Assembly (NCBI GenBank): GCA_050330635.1
Contig: JBHJNQ010000017.1
Span: 142,270 to 206,269 of the forward strand
Direction: 5' to 3'
Length of the DNA stretch: 64,000 bases
Source: CADEDH01 sp050330635
Lineage (GTDB): Bacteria; Actinomycetota; Acidimicrobiia; Acidimicrobiales; SZUA-35
Made by a program: the position numbers and the translations under genes. The notes under the pieces are model-generated. The model was given only the letters and a program-made list of their open reading frames with translations, had not been told where the DNA came from and did not search any database. Numbering within the stretch: the first letter of the stretch is position 1; every line of letters begins with the position of its first letter. This document shows positions 16,192 through 24,522 of this stretch, piece after piece.

Positions 16192-16961
16192 CGTCCCTCG
16201 AAGTGGGGCTTCCGCTTGTCGACGAAGGCCCGGAACGCCTCGGCCGTGTCACGGCTGGCGGCGATCTGCACGTGGCGCTGCGTCTCCACGGCCACGTAGT
16301 CGGCCAGCGAGAGTGTCTCGCCATCGAGGAAGTTGGCCTTCATGCCCCGGATGGCGAGTGGCGCCGCCGCCGCCAGCCGGGCGACCACGGCCTCGATTCC
16401 GTCGGTGAAGGCGTCGTCGTCGAAGACGTCGACCACGAGGCCGATCCGGTGGGCCTCGTCGGCGCCGAACCGGCCCGGCAGGAAGTAGAGCTCGCGGGCC
16501 TTGGCCGCTCCCACGAGGCGGGGTAGGGTCCACGGGCCCGCCATGTCGCCCGCCACCGCCACGTCGAGGAAGGCGGAGTTGAAGACGGCCGAGCGGGTGG
16601 CGAAGCGGAGGTCGCAGGCGCAGGCCCAGCCGAAGCCGGCCCCGGCGGCGGCCCCATTGACCGCCGCCACCGTGACGGCCGGCAGTTCGTGGAGGAGTCG
16701 GGTCACGTCGAAGGCGGTCTCGGGAGCGCCGGCGTCGGCCGCTCCGTCGGCGTAGTGGCGGAGGTCGGCCCCGACGCAGAAGGAACCGCCGGCGCCGGTC
16801 AGCACGACCACTCTCAGATCGTCGTCGGTGGCGGCCCGCCGGACGGCGTCGTACAGCTCCTGGAGCATCAGCCCGGTCACCCCGTTGCGCTGATCGGGGC
16901 GGTTGAGGGTCAGGCGGCCGACACCGTCGGCCGCCTCCCACAGGATCGTCTGGTAGGCCAT
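16188..16961 (-). CDS. Enoyl-CoA hydratase/isomerase family protein
   Basis: 257 aa from ATG at 16961. Crotonase oxyanion segments CVGADLRHY (62-70) and GAAAGAG (103-109) are present. At the catalytic position it reads VAVAGDMAGPWTLPRLVG with D139 where hydratases have PE-x-x-P-D-x-G, so this too looks like a PaaG-type isomerase or related enzyme rather than a hydratase. It ends in FVDKRKPHFEGR. A 134-nt gap with a 22-bp tandem repeat separates it from the upstream CoA-transferase gene, and its stop overlaps the esterase start. Confidence 0.9.
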   Translation of the reverse strand: MAYQTILWEAADGVGRLTLNRPDQRNGVTGLMLQELYDAVRRAATDDDLRVVVLTGAGGSFCVGADLRHYADGAADAGAPETAFDVTRLLHELPAVTVAAVNGAAAGAGFGWACACDLRFATRSAVFNSAFLDVAVAGDMAGPWTLPRLVGAAKARELYFLPGRFGADEAHRIGLVVDVFDDDAFTDGIEAVVARLAAAAPLAIRGMKANFLDGETLSLADYVAVETQRHVQIAASRDTAEAFRAFVDKRKPHFEGR

Positions 16962-17020
16962 GGGGCCAGCCTGGCACCGCCGCCGCCCCGGCGCACGCCG
17001 CGGCGAGCGGTGTCGGGCCC

Positions 17021-17085
17021 AGGCCGGGTCGAGGCCAGGACCAGGCCGGGTCGAGGCCAGGACCAGGCCCGGTCGAGGCCCGGCC
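17021..17085. repeat. 22-bp tandem repeat, three copies
   Basis: AGGCCGGGTCGAGGCCAGGACC occurs at 17021-17042 and 17043-17064, with a diverged third copy at 17065-17085, between the CoA-transferase and crotonase genes of one operon. There is no open frame or hairpin with a T-tract. It looks like slippage expansion of intergenic DNA, possibly variable between strains. Confidence 0.75.
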
Positions 17086-17095
17086 TGGGCAGGGT

Positions 17096-18394
17096 CTAGG
17101 CGGGGTCGGTGTCCACCACGAGGGCGATGAGCTGGCGGGCCGCCTCCCGGCTCGCCCCCGTCGCCTCGGCGATGTTGGCGGCGTCGAAGCCGAGCTCGGT
17201 CATGACCTCGGCGGTGTGTTGGCCCAGGGTCGGCGGCGGGCCGTGGGCGCCGACGCCGGGGGTGTCGCTGAGCTGGACCACGTTGCTCACCACCCGGGCC
17301 GGCCCGAACTCCGGCACGTCGACCGTGGCCAGGTAGCCGTTGGCCGCCACCATGGGGTCGACCAACACGTCGTCGTAGTGGCGGACGGGCTCGTAGATGA
17401 TCTCGGGTTGGTCGGCCAGGAAGGCCTCCCATTCGGCGGTGGTGCGACGGGCGAAGGCGTGACGCACGAGGTCGCGTATCTCGGCCACCCCGTCGTCGAG
17501 GCCCCGGGCTCCGATCCGCTTGGCCGCCGTGTTCCACCGGGGGTCGAGGACGACCTCGGGGATGCCGGCGAAGGTGCAGAAGGCGTCCCACGACTCGTCG
17601 GCCATGGCCACCGCCAGGAGGAAGGCACCACCGTCGGCCGTCTCGTACACGCCGTACGGGCAGAGCAGCATGGGATGGTGGGGTCCGGCCCGCCCGGGAG
17701 TGTGGTCGGCCATCCCGGCGTTGGCCACCTCCCACGCCTGGATCCACAGGAGGGCACCGAGGGACGAGGTGTCGACCCGTTGACCGCAGCCCGTGCGGGT
17801 CCGGGCGAACAGGGCGGTCATGATGCCGAGGGCCAGTTGGGTGGCTCCCGCATGGTCGGCGATCGCCGCCCCCGGCGGGTGGGGCGGCCCGTCGGCGGGG
17901 CCGGTGATGGCGGAGATCCCGGAGCGGGCCTGGGCCGCCCCGTCGAGCATGGCCTTGTCCGCGTCGGGGCCGGCCGGACCGAAACCGGACACCCGGGCGT
18001 AGATCAGGCCGGGGTTTCGGGCTGTCACCTTCTCGTGGCCGAGTCCCATCCGCTCCAGCGCCTCGAGGCGGTAGTTGGTGACGAGTACGTCGGCCGTGTC
18101 GACGAGGCGGGCGATCACCTCCCGGCCCAGGGCGGTGTGGGCGTCGACGGCGATGGCCCGCTTGCCCCGGTTCATGGCGACGTGCTGGGTCCCCATGACC
18201 GACATGTCGTACTGGAAGCCGGGTCCCCGGACGTAGCGGTTCAGCTCGCCCCCGGGCGGCTCGACCCGGATGACGTCGGCCCCCATGTCGGCCAGGTAGG
18301 CGGCGGCGTGCGGCCCCTGGATGGCGACCGTCACGTCGACGACGCGGATACCGGTCAGCGGACCGAGCGCAAGCTCGGCGGCCACCTCGTCCAT
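17096..18394 (-). CDS. CaiB/BaiF class III CoA-transferase
   Basis: 432 aa from ATG at 18394, preceded by a GGGGGG ribosome-binding tract 6 nt upstream. GIRVVDVTVAIQGPHAA with ADMGADVIRVEPPGG is the N-terminal CoA-transferase family III pattern. The catalytic Asp of formyl-CoA transferase aligns with D180 in GAAIADHAGATQLALG, so the enzyme should be active. It moves CoA between two carboxylic acids through acyl-Asp intermediates. It is third in an operon after two carboxyltransferase genes and before a crotonase, where it would activate the pathway acid. Confidence 0.92.
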   Translation of the reverse strand: MDEVAAELALGPLTGIRVVDVTVAIQGPHAAAYLADMGADVIRVEPPGGELNRYVRGPGFQYDMSVMGTQHVAMNRGKRAIAVDAHTALGREVIARLVDTADVLVTNYRLEALERMGLGHEKVTARNPGLIYARVSGFGPAGPDADKAMLDGAAQARSGISAITGPADGPPHPPGAAIADHAGATQLALGIMTALFARTRTGCGQRVDTSSLGALLWIQAWEVANAGMADHTPGRAGPHHPMLLCPYGVYETADGGAFLLAVAMADESWDAFCTFAGIPEVVLDPRWNTAAKRIGARGLDDGVAEIRDLVRHAFARRTTAEWEAFLADQPEIIYEPVRHYDDVLVDPMVAANGYLATVDVPEFGPARVVSNVVQLSDTPGVGAHGPPPTLGQHTAEVMTELGFDAANIAEATGASREAARQLIALVVDTDPA

Positions 18395-18499
18395 GACGAC
18401 CCCCCGATCATCTCGGCGGCCCGGTGCCGCCGGGACCCAGACTCCCACAGCGGCCCGGGCCTCACCAGCGGCCCGGCGCGCGGACCGGATGGCGCCCGG

Positions 18500-19957
18500 T
18501 CACCAGGTGTCGACCGGGTGCTTCTTGGCCGTGCGGTGGGTCGGTCGCCGCACGATGCCGGCCAGGGACCGCACGATCAGCTCCCGGGTGGCGGCGGGGG
18601 CGACGACGTCGTCGAAGGCGTGCTGGTTGCGGACGGCGGCGAACCCGTCGCCGGGGCCGAGCTCGGTCGTCGGCCACGCCAACCACAGCACCGGGGTGCT
18701 GCGGCCGCTGGTCAGCCCGGCGAGGACGGCCGGCCCCAGGCCTCCGCCCCGCCGCAGCTGCACGGCGAAGAGGGGAACGGTCCGGTGATGGTGGGCCATG
18801 ACGGGACGCAGGTGCCACCGGTCGAGTCCCGGCTGGGTTACGACCTGTTCGGAGGCGGTGCCGTTGCCGGTGGCCGAGGTCGCGGTGGTGAACGTCGTGA
18901 CGCACCCCGGGGTGTCGATGAGCGAGACGATGGGCAGCTCGTAGCTGTCGCACAGCTCGACCATGCGACCGATCTTGGTCGCCGCCGCCTGATCGATGGC
19001 GCCGTCGTCGACGACCGGTTGGCTGGCGATGATCCCGACCGCTCTCCCGTCCATGCGGGCGAATCCGGTGATCACGGAGGGCGCGAACGCCGGCCGCAGA
19101 GCGGTGAAGCTGTCCCGGTCGACCAGGGCCTCGATGACGGGACCCATGTCGTAGGGCCCGTCCTCGGGTACGAGGTCGGCCACCCGGCCGGCGTTGTCGG
19201 CGGCGCCACCCGACGGCAGGTCGTGCTGGTAGGCGAGGCAGCGGCGGGCGACGGCGATCGCCTCGTGCTCGTCGCCGACCAGGAGGTCGATGCCGCCGGT
19301 CGTCTCGTGCATCTCCACCCCGGCCAGCTCACTGGCCGTCATCGCCACCCCGAGGGCCGCCTCCACCATCGGCGGTCCGCCCATCCCGATCGACGAGCCC
19401 CCGGTGGCGATCACGATGTCGGAGAAGCCGGCGAGGCTGGCATGGCCGGCGAACGACGGACCCGACACGATGGCGATCGTCGGGACCCACCCCGACAGCT
19501 CGGCCATCCCGTCGAAGAGCTGGAACCGGCCGAAGGGCCCGTTGAGCTCGAGATCGCCCCGACCGACGCGGGGGTGGCGGGCCCGGCTCCCGCCCCCGTC
19601 GACGAAGAACACCACGGGCCACCGGTGCTCCCGGGCCAGGGCGAAGAGCCGTTCGAGGCGGCCGGCCCCGTAGCCGCCGCCGCGATCGGTGAAGTCGGTC
19701 GACGACGTGATGACCCGCCGGCCGTCGACGGTGCCGACGGCGTCGACGCCGCCGGCCTCGGCCACCCACGAGCCGTCGGCGGCCACCGCCGCGATCGTCC
19801 CGTAGGGCACCTCCGATCCCGGGTCGAGAAGGGCGGCCAGCCGTTCACGGGCCGTGAGCCGCCCGGCCCGGTGGACCCGCTCCACCGCCTCCGGTCGGGC
19901 CGCGTCGAGCTGGGATGCCCTCGCCGCCTCCAATCGCTCGACGAGTCGGGGATCCAC
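18500..19957 (-). CDS. Acyl-CoA carboxylase carboxyltransferase-type subunit (second of pair)
   Basis: 485 aa from GTG at 19957. The N-terminal RAGRLTARERLAALLDPGS and the crotonase-like halves with SGPSFAGHASLAGFSDIVIA and VSLIDTPGC identify the AccD/PccB carboxyltransferase family. It ends in TAKKHPVDTW, almost the same tail as its neighbour. It lies 3 nt downstream of a paralogous gene, and no biotin carboxylase or biotin carrier gene is in the window. It might partner a carboxylase subunit encoded elsewhere or act as a decarboxylase or non-carboxylating CT homologue. LTSGRSTPVLWLAWP replaces the better conserved region of true PccB. Confidence 0.85.
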   Translation of the reverse strand: MDPRLVERLEAARASQLDAARPEAVERVHRAGRLTARERLAALLDPGSEVPYGTIAAVAADGSWVAEAGGVDAVGTVDGRRVITSSTDFTDRGGGYGAGRLERLFALAREHRWPVVFFVDGGGSRARHPRVGRGDLELNGPFGRFQLFDGMAELSGWVPTIAIVSGPSFAGHASLAGFSDIVIATGGSSIGMGGPPMVEAALGVAMTASELAGVEMHETTGGIDLLVGDEHEAIAVARRCLAYQHDLPSGGAADNAGRVADLVPEDGPYDMGPVIEALVDRDSFTALRPAFAPSVITGFARMDGRAVGIIASQPVVDDGAIDQAAATKIGRMVELCDSYELPIVSLIDTPGCVTTFTTATSATGNGTASEQVVTQPGLDRWHLRPVMAHHHRTVPLFAVQLRRGGGLGPAVLAGLTSGRSTPVLWLAWPTTELGPGDGFAAVRNQHAFDDVVAPAATRELIVRSLAGIVRRPTHRTAKKHPVDTW

Positions 19958-19960
19958 GGC

Positions 19961-21466
19961 CTACCTCGGGTCGATCGGGTGCTTCTTGGCCGGGGCCAGC
20001 ACCCGGGGGATGTCGTCGAGCAGGGAGATGATCCGCGCCCTGGTCTCGGCCGGCAGGACGATGTCGTCGAACATCAGGTTCCGGCCCGCCGCCACCCCGG
20101 ACGCCGGTTCCCGCATCTCCTCGGCGTAGCTGTCTCGGATCGACCGGGCGTCCTCGGGGCTGGCGGCGGCCCGGATCTCCGCCCGCTTGACCAGGAACGC
20201 CGCCCCTTCGAGCGACATCCCGCCCGACTCGACCGAGGGCCAGGCGAGCCGCAGGTCGGGCATGATGCGCGACGAACCCCAACCCGACATGGCGAACGGA
20301 CCCAGCCCGTAGGCCTTGCGGAGCTGCACCGAGCACAACGGCACCGTCCGGTGGTGGAGGGCGCTGAGGGGGCGGGCATGGTGGCGGGCGATGCCCTGGC
20401 GCTCGGCGTCGGGCCCCACCATGTAGCCGGGGTTGTCGACCAGGGCCACCAGGGCCAGCTCGTAGGCGTCGCACAGCTCGACGAACCGGGCCGCCTTGTC
20501 GGCGGCGGCGGCGTCGATGGCCCCGGCCACCGGGGACAGCGGCTGGTTGGCCAGGAACCCGACGGGGCGCCCGCCGAGGGTGGCGAAGCAGGTCACCATC
20601 GACGGACCCCAGCCCGCCCCCAGCTCCAGCACGCTGTCGGCGTCGGCCAGAGCCCCGACCACCCGGCGCACGTCGTAGGGGTGGCGCCGGTCGTCGGGGA
20701 TGATCGACGCCACCCGGTCGTGGTCGGGCGATGGCTCGGACGACCCGAAACCGTCGCCCCAGTACGTCAGGTAGTCGGCGACCGTGTCCACCGCCCGGTC
20801 CTCGTCGTCGACCACCACGTCGACACTGCCCTCGGCCGCCAGCTCCTCGACGGTTCGTGTCACCACCGTCCCGTCGGCGGCCCTGGCCCCCACGGTGGAG
20901 CCGGCCGTGGCGATGACGCAGTCGCACAACATGGCGATGCCGGCGTTGCCGTCGATGGCACGTCCGCTGATCACGGCCACCGACGGGGCCCAGCCCGACA
21001 GCTCGGCCAGTCCCTCGTAGACGTCCCACGTGGCCCGGGTGTACACGACGACCGGGGGGGCGACCTCGTTGCCCCGGGTCCGGGCGCCCTCCCCGTCGAC
21101 GAAGCACACGAACGGCCACCGGTGACGGTTGGCGAGATACAGGAGGCGGGCCAGCTTGCGCATGTTGCGGTCGGTCTGGGTGCCGTGGCGCACCGTCACG
21201 TCATAGGAGGCGACGACGAGCGGTTGTCCGTCGAGGCGACCGGCCCCGGCCACGAGCCCGTCGGCGGCGGCGTCGTCGTCGACGGCGGGGGTGGCCCCGG
21301 CCAGCTGGCCGTACTCGAGGAACGAGCCGTCGTCGACCAGGGCGGCGATCCGCTCCCGTGCGGTGAGACGGCCGGCGGCCCTGGCCGCCGCCACCGCCTC
21401 CGGCCGACCGGCGTCGAGGGTGCGGGCCCGGGCCTCGATGATCTGGGTGAGCTGGAGGTCGTCCAT
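19961..21466 (-). CDS. Acyl-CoA carboxylase carboxyltransferase-type subunit (first of pair)
   Basis: 501 aa from ATG at 21466. AAGRLTARERIAALVDDGS, VAVISGRAIDGNAGIAMLCD, ALVALVDNPGYMVG and RHHARPLSALHHRTVPLCSV are carboxyltransferase blocks. It ends in APAKKHPIDPR, matching the tail of the next gene, so the two look like an old duplication that may now form a heteromeric complex. The region around ATWDVYEGLAELSGWAPS is shared by both paralogues. As first gene of the operon it has only 62 nt to the convergent end of nothing else: the LURP-one gene upstream runs in the same direction. Confidence 0.85.
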   Translation of the reverse strand: MDDLQLTQIIEARARTLDAGRPEAVAAARAAGRLTARERIAALVDDGSFLEYGQLAGATPAVDDDAAADGLVAGAGRLDGQPLVVASYDVTVRHGTQTDRNMRKLARLLYLANRHRWPFVCFVDGEGARTRGNEVAPPVVVYTRATWDVYEGLAELSGWAPSVAVISGRAIDGNAGIAMLCDCVIATAGSTVGARAADGTVVTRTVEELAAEGSVDVVVDDEDRAVDTVADYLTYWGDGFGSSEPSPDHDRVASIIPDDRRHPYDVRRVVGALADADSVLELGAGWGPSMVTCFATLGGRPVGFLANQPLSPVAGAIDAAAADKAARFVELCDAYELALVALVDNPGYMVGPDAERQGIARHHARPLSALHHRTVPLCSVQLRKAYGLGPFAMSGWGSSRIMPDLRLAWPSVESGGMSLEGAAFLVKRAEIRAAASPEDARSIRDSYAEEMREPASGVAAGRNLMFDDIVLPAETRARIISLLDDIPRVLAPAKKHPIDPR

Positions 21467-21528
21467 GGCTGCCCGCAGCCTGTCATCCCGGGGCCCGGTC
21501 CCTCAAACGGCGCCGGCCCCGACGTCGG

Positions 21529-22404
21529 TCAGCCGAGGCCCCGGGCGTCCTGCTTGAGGGCGGTGTCGATCGACAGGGCCGAGGCCACGACGAGCGCGTT
21601 GAAGGGCTGGGGCAGCCGATGGTGGAACTGGACCACGTAGTTGTCGGCCGTGGTGAACAAGGTCTTGGCCAGACCCTCGAACGTCTTGGTGATGCGTGCC
21701 ACCTCGCTGCCGGTGGCGTCCTCGATGCGGAAGTTCCAGGCCCGCCAGTTCTCACCCTTGATCGATCCCAGCTGGTGGCCGCCCGATTCCAGGCCGAAGT
21801 TGATCTTTCCGATGGCGTTCTGCTGGACGATGCGGCCGATCTCGTGGCCGTCGGGGCTCTCGACGACGACCGTCGACTTGATGATCTTGGCCGGTCGGGT
21901 CAGCCGGAGCAGGACGCGGCCCGACGGCTCGCTTATCTCCAGCCGGTGGGTCATGAACTGGTCGAGGCTGGTGAGGAGGCGCATCGCCTTCTTGGCCGCC
22001 GACTGACCGACCTGGTTGACGGCGGCGAGCTGGCGCCCGTGCTGGTCGAACACGCTGTACTGGTTGTTGAGCTCGATCAGCTTCGCCTTCTGGTTCACGA
22101 CCAGGATCGGCTCGTCGAAGATCGTGCCGCCCCCACCGCCCACCGCCCCCTGGATTCCGGCACCGTGCATTCCCTGGTCGTGCAGCTGGCGCTGGATGCG
22201 GTTGGGATCGGCCTCATCGCCGACCGTGAGGGCGGCGTCGATCCGGTCGAAGCCGTCGTCGGCCCGGGGTGGGGGCGGGCCGCCGAGCGGGTCGGTGCTC
22301 TGGCGCCCGCCGTCGCTGACGTGGGCGGTCCACACCGTGCCGTCCCAGTAGCGCAGCTCGTGGCGGCCGCTGGGGTCGGGGTGCCAGTTGGCAGGGGTGC
22401 TCAT
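21529..22404 (-). CDS. DUF2510 plus LURP-one/scramblase-like protein
   Basis: 291 aa from ATG at 22404. Residues 5-33 (NWHPDPSGRHELRYWDGTVW) form the actinobacterial DUF2510 domain. After an acidic, Pro/Gly-rich linker the C-terminal 200 residues (FDEPILVVNQKAKLIELNNQ, then YSVFDQHGRQLAAVNQVG and LRLTRPAKIIKSTVVVESPD) are a beta-rich scramblase/LURP-one barrel. DUF2510 is often found with membrane proteins; no long hydrophobic helix is visible apart from the Ala-rich C-terminal ALVVASALSIDTAL. A role in lipid or membrane association is an inference only. Confidence 0.85.
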   Translation of the reverse strand: MSTPANWHPDPSGRHELRYWDGTVWTAHVSDGGRQSTDPLGGPPPPRADDGFDRIDAALTVGDEADPNRIQRQLHDQGMHGAGIQGAVGGGGGTIFDEPILVVNQKAKLIELNNQYSVFDQHGRQLAAVNQVGQSAAKKAMRLLTSLDQFMTHRLEISEPSGRVLLRLTRPAKIIKSTVVVESPDGHEIGRIVQQNAIGKINFGLESGGHQLGSIKGENWRAWNFRIEDATGSEVARITKTFEGLAKTLFTTADNYVVQFHHRLPQPFNALVVASALSIDTALKQDARGLG

Positions 22405-22473
22405 GGCCGTTGAGCGTAGGCCGCTTTCCGGCGCCGGGTGCCCCTGTCCGTAGGGTGAAACTAGAGTCGCCCA

Positions 22474-23553
22474 ATGAGCGACGGGCTACGGGCCATGCTG
22501 ATGCGGGGCGGGACGTCGAAGGGCCTCCTCGTGCTCGAAGCCGACCTCCCCGCCGAGGTCGGCGAGCGCGACGATCTCCTCCTGCGGGTGATGGGTTCCC
22601 CCGATCCCCGCCAGATCGACGGGGTGGGCGGGGCCCACCCGCTGACGAGCAAGGTGGGGGTGATCGCACCCTCGTCCCGACCCGACGCCGACGTCGAGTA
22701 CCTGTTCCTCCAGGTGGGGGTCGACGCCGCCGTCGTCACCGACAGGCAGAACTGCGGCAACATCCTGGCCGCCGTCGCCCCCTTCGCCATCGAGCGGGGA
22801 CTGGTGGCGGCGGGCGACGACGAGACCGAGGTGAGGATCTACCTCCGCAACACCGAAGTTTTGGCGACGGCCCGGGTCCGGACCGCCGGCGGGCAACCGG
22901 TCTACGGCGGCGACACCGCCATCTCCGGGGTACCGGGCACCGCCTCCCCGATCGATCTGTTCTTCGAGGGCATCGCCGGCTCGACCTGCGGGGCCCTGCT
23001 CCCGACGGGGAGCGCCGTCGACGCACTGACCCTGGTCGACGGGACAGTGGTCCGGGCCACCTGTGTCGACAACGGCATGCCGACCGTGGTCCTGCTGGCC
23101 GACGAGCTCGGCATCTCCGGCACCGAGCGCCCGGCCGAGCTGGAGGCCGACGAGCGCCTGCGGGCCGACCTCGAACACCTCCGGCTGGCCGCCGGCAAGG
23201 CCATGGACCTGGGCGACGTGACCGACGAGACCGTGCCCAAGCTCACGATGGTGTCGCCACCCCGGTCTGGGGGCGCCGTGTCGACCCGGACCTTCATCCC
23301 CCACCGCTGCCACGAGGCCATCGGGGTGCTGGGGGCGGTGAGCGTCGCCACGGCCTGCCTCCTCGACGGGACCCCGGCCTCGGCGGTGGCCGAGATACCC
23401 GACCCGACCGTCCCGGTCTCGATCGAGCACCCCACCGGTCACTTCGACTGCGTGTTCGGCTACGGCGACGACGGGGCGATCGTCCGAGCCGGGGTGGTCC
23501 GCACCGCCCGTAGGCTCTTCGACGGCGTCGTCTACCCCCGGGAGGACCGTTGA
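22474..23553 (+). CDS. PrpF-family isomerase, probable 4-oxalomesaconate tautomerase
   Basis: 359 aa from ATG at 22474. MLMRGGTSKGLLVLEADLP is the N-terminus of the PrpF/GalD family, and DRQNCGNILAAVAPFAIERG and VVRATCVDNGMP are its two Cys-containing diaminopimelate-epimerase-fold halves. Family members include PrpF (methylaconitate isomerase) and GalD/LigU (4-oxalomesaconate tautomerase or isomerase). The LigI-like 2-pyrone-4,6-dicarboxylate hydrolase gene 45 nt downstream makes the oxalomesaconate role most likely, since LigI forms that compound. It is divergent from the DUF2510 gene. Confidence 0.85.
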   Translation: MSDGLRAMLMRGGTSKGLLVLEADLPAEVGERDDLLLRVMGSPDPRQIDGVGGAHPLTSKVGVIAPSSRPDADVEYLFLQVGVDAAVVTDRQNCGNILAAVAPFAIERGLVAAGDDETEVRIYLRNTEVLATARVRTAGGQPVYGGDTAISGVPGTASPIDLFFEGIAGSTCGALLPTGSAVDALTLVDGTVVRATCVDNGMPTVVLLADELGISGTERPAELEADERLRADLEHLRLAAGKAMDLGDVTDETVPKLTMVSPPRSGGAVSTRTFIPHRCHEAIGVLGAVSVATACLLDGTPASAVAEIPDPTVPVSIEHPTGHFDCVFGYGDDGAIVRAGVVRTARRLFDGVVYPREDR

Positions 23554-23598
23554 GCGCCGGAGCTGCAGTTCCTTCTCCGTGGATCGAAGGGTAGGCCG

Positions 23599-24489
23599 TT
23601 GAGCAACCGAATCGAGCCCCGGGCCATCCCCGGGCCCCGCCGGGACTCCCACCCCCCGACCGCCTTCGTCCCCCCGCCCGGGGCGTGCGACGCCCACTGC
23701 CACGTGTTCGGTCCGGCCCACCGGTTCCCCTTCTCCCCCACCCGCAGCTACACCCCGCCCGACTCTGGGGTCGACGACTTCTTCGCCCTCCAGGCCACGC
23801 TCGGCCTGTCCCGGGCCGTGCTCGTCCAGGCCAGCTGCCACGGCACCGACAATCGGGCCATGGTCGACGCCATGGAGCGTTCCGAGGGCCGCTTCGCCGG
23901 GGTGGCCATGATCGACGAGTCGTTCACCGACGACGACCTCCGGCGCCTCCATGCCGCCGGGGTGCGGGGCACCCGGTTCAACTTCGTGGCCCACCTCGGC
24001 GGCGCCCCCGACCTCGACGTGTTCTGGCGCCTGGTCCATCGGGTGGCCCCCCTCGGCTGGCACATCGTGCTCCACTTCGACGCCAAGGACCTCCCGGGCC
24101 ACGCCGAGCTCCTCGACGCCATGCTCACCCCCTACGTGATCGACCACATGGCCCGGATCGACGCCACGGCCGGCCTCGACCAGGAGCCGTTCCAGCGCCT
24201 GCTGGCACGTCTGGCCGACGACGACCGGGCCTGGGTCAAGATCTCGGGGGCGGAGCGGCTCACGGCCGACGGGCCACCCCCCTACAACGACGTGGTTCCC
24301 TATGCCCGGGCCCTCGTCGACGTTGCCCCCGACCGGGTCCTGTGGGGCACCGACTGGCCCCACCCCAACGTCCGCCACATGCCAGACGACGGCGACCTGC
24401 TCGACCTGCTGGCCGCCTTCGCCCCCGACGAGGCCACCCGCAACCGGATCCTCGTCACCAACCCGGAAACGCTCTACGACTTCGGGTGA
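23599..24489 (+). CDS. ligI: 2-pyrone-4,6-dicarboxylate hydrolase (LigI-like amidohydrolase)
   Basis: 296 aa from a TTG at 23599, supported by GAAGGGTAGG 5-14 nt upstream. DAHCHVFGPAHRFPF (H33, H35) and GTDWPHPN (Asp near 252) are the LigI signatures of the cog3618 amidohydrolases, together with VLVQASCHGTDN and WHIVLHFDAKDL. LigI opens the lactone of 2-pyrone-4,6-dicarboxylate to 4-oxalomesaconate in the 4,5-cleavage pathway of protocatechuate, gallate and syringate. The upstream PrpF-like tautomerase would use the product. No ring-cleavage dioxygenase, LigC or hydratase/aldolase is in the window, so the rest must be elsewhere. Confidence 0.85.
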   Translation: MSNRIEPRAIPGPRRDSHPPTAFVPPPGACDAHCHVFGPAHRFPFSPTRSYTPPDSGVDDFFALQATLGLSRAVLVQASCHGTDNRAMVDAMERSEGRFAGVAMIDESFTDDDLRRLHAAGVRGTRFNFVAHLGGAPDLDVFWRLVHRVAPLGWHIVLHFDAKDLPGHAELLDAMLTPYVIDHMARIDATAGLDQEPFQRLLARLADDDRAWVKISGAERLTADGPPPYNDVVPYARALVDVAPDRVLWGTDWPHPNVRHMPDDGDLLDLLAAFAPDEATRNRILVTNPETLYDFG

Positions 24490-24522
24490 TGTCGGAGGAC
24501 CCAGACGCTGGTCGCGTCCCCG

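Noticed and set aside
17216..21640. A 1,474-codon open frame on the plus strand opposite the carboxyltransferase and CoA-transferase genes
   Set aside because: It is Gly/Arg/His-rich with no domain text and mirrors well-recognised genes. Long antisense frames are expected at this GC content.
22486..24378. A 630-codon open frame antisense to the PrpF-like gene and ligI
   Set aside because: No recognisable motif; both plus-strand genes are convincing.
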